Part shown: in pieces, positions 48,377-58,800 of the stretch
How positions within the stretch are numbered: position 1 is the first letter of the stretch
Layout: the number at the start of each line of letters is the position of its first letter
Assembly (NCBI GenBank): GCA_027886175.1
Contig: JAJNNQ010000024.1
Span: 28,003,001-28,067,000 of the forward strand
Reading direction: 5' to 3'
Source of the DNA: Phylloscopus collybita
Taxonomy: Eukaryota; Chordata; Aves; Passeriformes; Phylloscopidae
DNA: 64,000 nucleotides
Translations under genes and position numbers: made by a program
Notes under the pieces: model-generated
The model's input: the letters and a program-made list of their open reading frames with translations, nothing else
Told to the model about the DNA's origin: nothing
The model's database searches: none

Positions 48377-48382
48377 GGTTTA
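48377..48382 (-). terminator. CD58: Candidate distal CD58 polyadenylation signal
   Basis: The minus strand reads AATAAA, with T-rich sequence (tgacaaagtcttattttc) after the expected cleavage point. Chosen as the most distal reasonable signal before featureless intergenic DNA. Confidence 0.4.
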
Positions 48383-48494
48383 TTTTTATCACAATAACCA
48401 TGACAAAAGATATCTTTGTGTGGAGACTTGCATTATCCTGATAAATTCACTGAAGGTGGAATGAAGAAGGACACATGCATAAGGAACACTGTCC

Positions 48495-48610
48495 CCCAAA
48501 ACAACAACAACAACAACAAAAACAAAACAAAAAAATAAAAATTAAAAAAAAAAAAAAAAACAAACCAAAACCCAAAAAAACCCCCACCAAAACAAAGAAA
48601 TAAAAACCCC
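48495..48610. repeat. A-rich low-complexity tract
   Basis: Starts as (AAC)n, passes into (AAAAC)n and a 17-base A run, and ends in A/C-rich sequence. A similar texture recurs at 54536-54640. Confidence 0.85.
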
Positions 48611-49841
48611 TTATAAATTACATCACTTTAAGATTATTTTGGGGATAAGTTAGTAACTTCTAAGGTTAAATAAAAGTTGCATGTATATGTTACAAAAAGA
48701 CATGGCTAAGTTTTTTTACATCTTCAGTATTTTTTAATAAATTATAAGTATTTACAGGCAGAAGTAGAGGTAAAAGGTCTACTGCTACCAAAAGTGATTC
48801 CTGAACTTTTGTACACTGTACAGTACAGAAGAAATTGTGGGAGTAGAAAGGGGAAACAAGGGGAACGCTGAAGCTTATCTTTGGCTACCAGTGTCAAACC
48901 TTCATGATCCTTTACATGCAAGTTCAAAATAAACTAAACTGGCTTTCCCGTTTTATGAACAACCAGCATGTAAACATAATGAAAAACACTCCACAGCTTG
49001 ATGTTCTGAAAATATTAATGCACAGTGTTTTTCTTCTTGATTCTTTTTGAGCTTCTTTATACATGCAACCTCAGTTTTCAAGTTATTGTTCGAGTCTCAA
49101 GCAACTTAAAAACATACCATTATTTTTTAGAAACAAGTAGAAATGAGCTGACGTTCTTAGAAAAAGGTGAAGAGCTAAGGCTTAAAAAAAAAATTCCTAA
49201 AAGTTCAAAAAATATAAAAAGGTTTAGGAAAAGCCCAAACCTGCTGGTAATAGAAGCTTTGTTCCAGTGCAACAACAAGCCAAAATGTAGTTTTATCACA
49301 GAATGAGCCACTGTCAGGAGATGGTCAGTTTGCCAGCTCTAGGACACAGCATTGTTGAGAACCAAGACTAGAAAATGCAAACTTCCACCCATCTGGGCCT
49401 GCCAAAGAGTGAAGCTTTTTTCTGACTGTAAAAAGGCACTGATAAAAAAGTGCATAGAAAGCTCATCAGTTCTCTATTTGTCCACATTCATGCAAATATA
49501 TAAAACTTTGTAAATCTCTAAATATCAACTACAAAGAAGCTTTGCTGTGTTAGTAGGGCACCATTTGTTAAAACCATATTCTAAACAATTAAAAATATTT
49601 TGTCCATTTATTTGATTGTTTTGTCTTCACGTAATAGCACTAGAAAAGGAGGCTGTTTTTCCTGAGGAGAGAAGAATAGGCACTGGAAACAGTTCAGCCT
49701 CTCTTCAAAGTCCTTCTTGATGAATCTCTGACAACTTCATTGCTTGTGGAAGCTCTTCAAATGAAAAGGCAGTACCTCCTTCATCACTGAATTCTATTGC
49801 TTCTCTTTCACCTTGGTTTGGGCAACAAAGCAATTATTTGT

Positions 49842-49855
49842 TTACTCTTTAAGAT
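49842..49855 (-). CDS. CD58: CD58 terminal coding exon (DLKE, stop)
   Basis: A strong acceptor (cctcttttgtttcag) is followed by bases that complete an Asp codon and then Leu, Lys, Glu and TAA. It continues the phase-1 frame of the preceding exon exactly. It is inferred from splice and frame logic. Transcript evidence would settle it. Confidence 0.65.
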
Positions 49856-52800
49856 CTGAAACAAAAGAGGAAGAAAAGCACACAGGTAAATTACTATGTC
49901 TTTTCTTCTAGAAACTGAACTAGCTACCTGAGAATACTGCAAGCTTTAAATACTAATGAGGTGTTGGGAAGATGCACCAAGACACTGTCACATAACTCAT
50001 ATTCATCCAGTTAGAGCAGGTACATGACCAATGGTATCTGATAGCCACTAAACATTTTACTTAAATTATCTTTATTTATGATTATTTATCTTTGTCTATG
50101 ATTAGGCACATTCCTCTGCAACTGGACCACGTTTAGAACATTTATTACTTACTGCCAGCCACCTGCTAAGCAGCTGGTAACCTGTGAAGTTGTTCAGACT
50201 CCAAGACTTTGCAGTACATAATCAGGCAATTAAGACTCCACTTCTATTCATATGTTTTATATCTATAATCTCAATATCAACTGTGCATCACACATGCATG
50301 TCTTGCTGCTGAAATAGGGTTCTGTCACTTTACAGCTTCCTTGATAAGCATCAGGTTTCATACTCACCCCCAAAACACACAAAATGCTCTCTTCTGGCAT
50401 GGTTTGCAAACAGCACCAAAGCAAGCACAGCTGCATCTGGTGCCTCTGCATGACATAACAGAGCAGTTTCAAATGCCAAACATTTAAGGGTGACACAGGA
50501 GCAGAGTTTAGCCCAGCAAAGCAGCACATCACACGGACCAGGAATAATAAATACACTGAGTTACTCCATTTGGCTTTCAGCATTACTCATGTTCACTAAC
50601 AGGATCTGACTCAGTTATTGCGACACACTCTGCGGCTATACAGCCTGTTCCAAGTCTGTTTCCTCATTTCATGACAGGCTTATTCAGCAGTTTTGTCTCC
50701 AGCACAGAGTCAAGTTTTTGATACTCAGTCCTAACTCCCTCCCACCCTCCCATTCATCCATGTTTCCTCCCATTCAGAGATTTTTTTCACCCCTCTTTTC
50801 AACATTTGTCTTCAGCAAATACCAGAATTTATAGATGTGATTGCTTGGCTGGTAATTCAACAGAAGTATCAAAGTTGCCAGAACAAAAAACTCTGCAGCA
50901 GTAAGATATCACTTGCTTTCACACTGCTGTGCATTTTGAGAATGTTTAAATGGATTATCTGCACCAGCAGACTCAAATTGGGTGTGCACAAGGCAATCCA
51001 TTGTGGTGCAGGAAAAAAGTATTTTTGCACCGGTAATGAAACTTTTAAAAAAAAAATTATTTACTTCATCATTATAATATTTTAATTTTTATTTTGTGCA
51101 GGTTTTATAATGTATGTAATACTTCAGTATGGTAATAATTGTATTGAACTTATAAATGTACATAAATTGGATGTGCCTGTTCAAAGTATTTTACTGATGT
51201 GGCAGACAATCACAAAAAGTTTGGTGACCACTCACCTACAATACAAAAAGCAGAAACTAGTATGAGATGCCCACAGTTACACCACTCAAGTAAGGACTGT
51301 ATAACAGACAAAATTACCTTTTTCCTTTTTTTTTTTTCCAAGAAAGGAAAATTATTCACAGTCAACCTTTGTGTCAGTCAGCACACTCTCCCAAGGCAGA
51401 GAACTTCACCCTCACATACCTTCTTTCCTGCAGCTGGAAGAGTTGTTTAGGCGCCCCCATTTCCACCTTCTGCATCCTGGGTCACTCCTGCAAGGACAAA
51501 GGCAATACTCAGACAATCCTGGACCTCACAACACTCTGCCTCTCTGCCCCAGATGGATCAAGAACAATCTGACTGAGATTTGGGCCATTTGTTTGGCAAG
51601 AACAGTAACCTTGACCAACATGCCTCCCTCCCATGGGATCACCATCCACCATCTCCCTTCTCTCCTCCATTCCTGACTCGGTGCACTGCCTTCACAATCC
51701 CTCACATACCCTCACACACCACCACTCCCCAGGAAAGTGGTCACAGCACCAAGCCTGACAGAGCTCAAGAAGCATTTGAACAACACTCTCAGGGATATGG
51801 TGTGATTACTGGGGTGTCATCTGCAGGGCCAGGGGTTGGAGTCCATCCTGATGTGTCCCTTCCAACTCACCAGATTCTATGATTCTATGAAGGCATCAAG
51901 GCCAGTTTGCCTACTGGGTCAGCAGCACTGACTGCTCCATAGAAGAGGCACTTACCTTTCTGATTTACACCATCCTTAACTATCTGCTTGTCTTTCAGGG
52001 CACCGTCATCCTCGTTCAATGCTCTGTCTGGAAGCAGATCAGAGAACAAGTGCAGTCCCTCAGGAGCACACTCCATTGCTTCTGCCCTTCCCCAGCACAG
52101 GCACTGCTCTGTGCAGCACAGGGCTCAGAGCACACCTTCTCCTCTGCAAGTACTGCTGGGCTATCAGCAAAGCCCTACTTGAAATCACCTTGTACACACG
52201 TTTCAGAGAACATCACAGCCTTGCCTACTATTCCCCATCCACAGAGCAGTGACTGCCTGTTCCCCAGGGGCTGCTGGGTGTACTGCACAGAGGTGCACTG
52301 ACTCCCCTTCCTGATGTTCCCATTCTATTCTGCAACAAAAGAAAGGATTTTATTTTCTGCATCTTGTGTCCAAACTGATAACCTCTCTCTATGGACCTGA
52401 TTTCTCTCTTTCCTGAACTGTGTGTTTTCCCTCCTTTCTACTTTAGGCCAGGCATAAAATAAGCCTCCTTTTCCTATACCAATGTCTATGTATATGGAAA
52501 TTGTTACACAAGAGATAACACCATCCCACAGTGCACCACCAGCTTCCCACAGACCTTCACCCTCAGCTACACAATCCCTATTTCTTCAGATGAAAGAAAG
52601 CTGTTTTATACCCATTACAATACATGCAGGAAGAGTAAGCAGCAAACCCCAGGGGCTTCTGAATTTTTCTGAGTTTCCTTTTGCTTATTGTCATCCTTGG
52701 TGATTTTTTTCCTTTATAGGAAAGACTTCGCCTTTTCCAACCCTTTATTATCAGCCACTCGTGGCAAATAGTGGAAGAGTTAGTGAGCAAATGAATCACT

Positions 52801-55800
52801 AGTGCAACAGACTGGGGAAAAAACGGACATTTTTTCTCGTTGAACAATAATGTTTAGTTTTACTAGCTCTTTGGAGTTAAAAGGACTTCTAGAAAAAATA
52901 CAGGTCCCAGAATTTCCTTGAAATTTACACTGACTGGACTAAGAAAACAAAACTGGAGCTTTGCTTAACTGCCTGATGAATGCAATCAAGACCTTCCTAA
53001 AGCATAAAGCAAGTGGAAGATATAGCAGGCTTCGTTCCTTAGAGAAGCACATTTCTGGATGAAGTATCTCCCAAATACAAATTCTGTACACTGGTAAGCA
53101 TCCCATGTCCAAACTGGTGTGCTGAGGCTCTTATCTTTCCTCCATGCTTAGTTCTTTTTCCCACAGATGGTAAAATGGTTTGCAAAGCCAGCAAAAGCAG
53201 CATCATTCTCATCATATCAAGAAGGAAGGTGAAGCCCCAAGAAGGTGTCTGCTCTGTGCGGTTTACCGAACACAGCCTCCAGGACTTTCTGATTTCTCTT
53301 CTAGTGATCTACCCATCAACATTTACTGTTCCTAAGGCAACAAGATCTTCTAGACCAACAGGGGAATGGTAAACTCTATACTGAGAACATGCTAATATGG
53401 CTTGGACTATAAAAGGCCCTGTGCAAAATTAATTTCCCCCACCATGTTCCTCTGTTTTAGGGCTCCATCTCACTTGTTACCTGTTTCAGGCTCTTCATCC
53501 TCACTATGAACAGCACGTGAAAATGTGGCTGCAAGAAAACAGAAATCCTTTTCCAGAAATGTGTATAGAGGTAGCACAGCAGTCTGCCAAATATGCAACT
53601 CAGCCTTAAAGTGATAACGTCATTATAACACTTCTAATTGATATTCCTGAGAACCACTATGTTATGCCACTTCAAGGACTCACAATGAATTTCAAATTCA
53701 ACTTCCCTCCATCAACCACTTAAGGTCCCAGACCATGACCAATGGTTTATATTTATGCCTACAACTTCAAAAAAGTCTTGCTGATGTAGATCTATTGGTA
53801 AAGCTGCACAGATCTGTGATAAAAAGCCAGAAATAGCTGAGAAGAGAGTAGATGCAGAAGTAGATGCATCTACTTTTTTAACTTCATCTTTGTGTTGCAC
53901 TAACACTGTAACTTTAAATCCTTCCTCCTTGCAGACCTTAAAGAATCTTTAATAGAAACATCCTAAAGCAAATTTAAGTGTAGTACCAAAATGAGGGGGT
54001 TTGGAGGGGTTTATTGGGTTTTTTTTCCTACCCATCCCTCTCCTTTTCTCACTTTCAGATTCATCCATAGTCTTGACTTCAGTGGTCTCTGAACCACTGG
54101 CTAGAGCCACAGCTTTAACCAATGTTAGGTACCAGACTGAGCACCCCACAGGAAGGCACTGTGAACTCAACACCAGGACACTCCAAGAGGGCACTAAGCC
54201 TGCCACCTGATGGCAGGAGCTTTGGTCATTCCCCACTGAAACACTGTTTGGTCTTGTAACAGAACATTTTTTAAGAATCTTCCCCTGCTCTCCTCAGTCT
54301 GCTTGACTGCCTTGGAAGTTAATTTTGTTTGGTTGCTTAAAACAGACCACAGTCCTAGCAACAAAACCCATATATATTAAAGCTACAACATGGTAGCTAA
54401 ATTCACCCTTATGAAAGGGGCACAGACTAAAGGAGTTGTCCCCTTCCTTAGCTGCTCACTATATAGAGTGATTTCCACACCCCAACACACAAGAAGCCAG
54501 AAAACAGAGCAATCTTGCTGCAAATTAAGGAAGTAAAAAAACCCAAAAACACTCCAACAAAACACTAAGGAAAAAACAAAACAAAACAAAAAAATCCACA
54601 ACCAAAGAAACAAAAAACCCCCCAAAACCAAAAAAATCCCTCAGTGCAGATTAGAAAGGACAGCAGAAGCGCAGGCGGGGATCTGGACAGGAAGTGACGA
54701 ATAACAGATTGCCCTACAGTGTGTGCTTTTCCAGCCCTCATCCTGAGGCCAGCCCCAATTCTCTATTGTTAGAAAGGTAATTCACCTCCAAAGATAGCTG
54801 TTGACCAGGAAAATCTCAGGCCATTCACTGTCAGTAACTTTGCCAGCCCCACTAACACATTCCCTAGGTGCAGGTCCCTATAATCATCCAATATTAGATC
54901 TCAGCTGAGATTTTGAGTCTGCATGTGCACACTTTGAAAACCAACTCAAAAGCTCAGACCCTGCAAAAAAGGAAAGAGCAAATTAAGAGTCCCTGCTCCA
55001 AACAAGAGCAGGTGTTTAGAAACCTTAATACACCAATACAGGTTTCTTACCTCCCTCTGAGTTAGGCTCTTGTTGGCTGTTCCCAGGGACAAGCGTATCC
55101 TGTTCTCCTATAAAGAAATTTATTTGTTTTAGAAAGTATGTATTAATGTCTTGGTAAAAATAACTACACTCCAAGAAAACTTAGTCCTTTACCTCTCCAA
55201 TGAAAGGCTACACTGACACAGAATAAAAACTGACAAGCCCAGACATCAGTCTGATTTCCACGCATTTGTGACACTATCTTACCTGAGCCATTCACTGGAC
55301 TGAGTGACAGACAGTTATTCTGAGCAGTATTGTCTCGTCTACACTTAATTATACCTGCACAAAAACAAATAGAATATCTGGAGAAATTACTCAGAAATAA
55401 AGTTTTGTGCATTTTGGAAACTCCTTGATAGCCTCCATCCATTCCACCCCCCTCTCCAACACCCAAGCCAAAAAAATACACTTAGCTGAGAACATGCAAC
55501 TGAATTATTTGACTTGGAGGAAGAACAAAGAATGAAATACTGTTTTGAGGGAAAGACATTCAGTGAGAGATCAACAGAATGGGTCTCCTGTGACACCAAG
55601 TCAGAACACATCTAATCAAATCTAAGGTGGAGCCTAACAAATTATGACTATATGTCTTGTACTTAAAACAGCAAACTTCTGCTGTTTGATTATACCCATG
55701 CAATACTCATCCTACCAAGGTATAACAGGTTTATTTTCTTGCATGTTCAAACCCTCATTGCTTCAAGAGAAGTAACTCAACTGTTTTCTAACTGATGGTC

Positions 55801-58800
55801 ACTTTTGAGTGATATTCTTTGTGTGTTAACACCAAGAGCAGTGTTAACATCACCAACATGCACAAGGACACAGAAGGCACTTTCAGAAAGTTTGCAGATG
55901 ACACCAAACTGGGAAGAGTGGGAGACATGCTGAAAAGCAGGGTTAGCACTCAAACTGACTTCAGCAACCTGGAGAAACGTGCTGCCAGAGAAGATGTGAT
56001 ATTCAAAGGCAAACAAAGTCCTGAATCTCTTAAGTCACCCCATGGACCACTGCAGGCCAGGCTCTGCCTGGCTAGGAAACAGGTCTACAGGAAAGAACCT
56101 GAAAGCATGGACAAGCTCAATATTACAGAGAAAAATGTGCCCTTGCAGTAGAAGGCTTCCAAACACTGGGCTATGTTAGTAGAAGCTAAGTCAACCCATC
56201 AACACAATTAATTCCTCCTCTCTATTCAATATTTGGGGCACCACATGTGGAGTACTCTCTCTAGTTTTAGTCTCCCAGTTAATGTAAAAACACCACCTTT
56301 CTAAATTTAGTCCAAAGAATGTCCACCAAGATGTCTAGGGGCAGGAGCTGTGCGAGGAGGTGCTGAGAGAATTGGGTTTGTTCAGCCTCAAGAAGAAGGG
56401 TAAGAGGATGATGGCTAACTGCAGTCTACAACTAACTGCAGAAAACAAAGGAAACCCCTCTCAGAAGTACAGAACAAAAAAACAGGAGGCTACCAGTTGC
56501 CAAAGGGCAATCCCTAACAGAAATAAGGGAAATATCCTTCCCTACAAGAGTGATTCAGTACTTAAACACCTGCTGAAAGAGGCCGGTAAATTCCCACCCT
56601 TGGTACTATTCAAAGTTTGACTGGACAAAGCCTTAAGCAACCTGATCTAGCTTTGAAGTTGGTCACGCTTTGAGCAGCAAGTTGGATGAAACTTCCAGAG
56701 ATGTCTTCCCACTTAGTTTATTTTATGATGCCATGCCAACAGAAACCAAATGGACAATGAACAGGAAAGCAAAAGGTCCACATGCAATATATATCTATTT
56801 ATGTCCTGATCAGAATATCATCAATTAGTCCTTCCCAGATGGGAGATGCATCCAGCACCCTTCACCCTGCAGCCACCTCCAAGTGGTGGCCCCATATGGA
56901 AGTCAACATGAATCTTCCATGCAGAGCATGCACAGGATGAAGAAATGCCCCTGTTTGGGACTCTCTCCAACACAAAGAGAAAAGATGGTGTGCCAATCTT
57001 TTTCAAACCAGAAGACACTTTAACACAGAAACCCAAAAATGTGGCAGAAAAAGATACACGGTGATAGCCTATAATTACTATTTCTGATTAAACCATCAGA
57101 TTTCCAAAAAAAGATATTTGAATTCAGTGTAGGGATGGATCAAAAAACAAATACAGAACTCCAAGACGATGGCAATACAGGCTGCCAGGAAGCACAGAAG
57201 GGCCCATTTATCAGTTGACCACACTGAGATGTCAGATTAGACATCAGTCTATGATATTCAGATCTGGTATAAGCTTATCCCAACAGTAAATGTGTTCCTC
57301 AGGGCAGCTTTATAATGCTCTCAAAAAAGGCTGTGAAAACACATTCAGGGAGGAACAGGAGAGGCTACAAATACTTGGTAAGTAGAAACACACTGTAAAT
57401 CAAACAGCCACTCTGAAGGAGAACTATGCAAATGCAAACTGGACTAGGACTCAGAGCCCAGTGTCAGAATGGAAGAAAGTTCAGTACATTATTTCCTTCA
57501 AATCTACTCATTTTTGCCTAAATTGGACTTGTGTCTTCTACTGTTTTTACAAAACACGTGATGGTCAAAAATTTTCATTCATTCTACAGAATCTTAGATG
57601 AGTATAATCTGGAAGCACATAAAGCTCAGTTAGGAAGTGTTATACATACCTTTCTTGTGCAGGATTCCTATAACTATGATAACAGCTGCAGCAGAAAGGA
57701 CTACATAAAGAGCAGCTCTGCTTCGTTTGGAAGGACTGTCTCCTTCAAAAAAAATTTTTAAAAAAGAAAGACTGGTTAGTTGAAAAGCAACTGTATGATA
57801 TACTAGTTCAGTAGAGATACAGCCCCAAATGTGGTTTGCAGCTATTTTTTAAAAAGTAACCTCAATAAATTAATGCACCAGAGTCAGTGATTAGCAAAAC
57901 CCTAAGCCATCTCCAGGACAGTCACATGTTAAGTACCTAATTTCAGTGAAATCACATCACCACTTTGAAAGGCAATGGCTACTCCACTTCTTGGCCTATG
58001 AAACGCTGAGCCAGATTTCAAACAAATGAAATTTCAGCAAGTATCTTGCATTGGGTTTGCACTGCAAGGTTTTGATGCTTTCTGTGAGAAGATGCCAGAA
58101 GCTGCCTCTACGTCAGACAGAGCTAATGCCAGGTGGCTCCAAGCTGGATCTGCTGCTGGCCAAGGCAAGCCCATCAGCAACTGTGGTAGTATCTCTGGGA
58201 TAACACTTCTAAGAAAGGGGGAAAACTGCTGGACAGCAACATCAAGGGTGAGAGGGGAGTGACAATATGTGAGAGAATCTGCCCAACGGACACCAATGCC
58301 AGTGCAGAAGGAGGTGCAGGTGCTGGAGCAGAGATTCCCCTGCAGGTCCCTATCATGTGAGGAGGACCCCACATCAGAACAGGTGGATGCCTTTAGGAGG
58401 CTGTGACCCCATGGGAAGCCCACACTGGAGCAGGCTCCTGGCAGGACCTGTGCCCCTGGAGAGAGAAGCCCACGCTGGAGCAGGTTGCTGGCAGGACTTG
58501 AGACCCTTTGAGAACCTGCACTGGAGCAGCTCATGAAGAACTGAGGCCTGTGGGAAGAACTCATGTTGGAGAAGTTCATGGAGGCTCTCTCCTGTGGGAG
58601 GGACCTCACACTGGTTCAGGGGAGCGTGTGAGGAGCCCTGCCCCTGAGAAGGAAGGACACCATGCAATGAGCTGACTGCAAGCCTCATTCCCCATCCCCC
58701 TGTGCTGCTCAGGGAGACCAAGTAATGATACTGGGAGCGAAGCTGAGTCTGAGAAGAAAGCAAGGGTTTCAGGGAGGTGTTTTAGATTTGCTCTTGTTTC

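Larger units (their letters stand above)
48355..49841 (-). other. CD58: CD58 3'UTR (end estimated)
   Basis: Sequence after the CD58 stop. On the minus strand an AATAAA lies at 48377-48382, followed about 20 bases later by T-rich sequence, a plausible cleavage site. Nearer signals, such as AATAAA at about 49604, would give shorter forms. The transcript would include a U-rich tract complementary to the A-rich segment at 48495-48610. Confidence 0.45.

Noticed and set aside
51420..51487. Possible alternative CD58 exon with acceptor and donor consensus
   Set aside because: 68 bases in phase 1 give about 13 residues and then a stop. It is not needed for the frame, and the main path through 49842-49855 has cleaner sites. 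Kept only as an untested alternative end.
58034..58609. 191-codon minus-strand open frame, the longest but one in the window
   Set aside because: It is the antisense of a solo LTR and its repetitive residues come from the LTR's internal tandem units.
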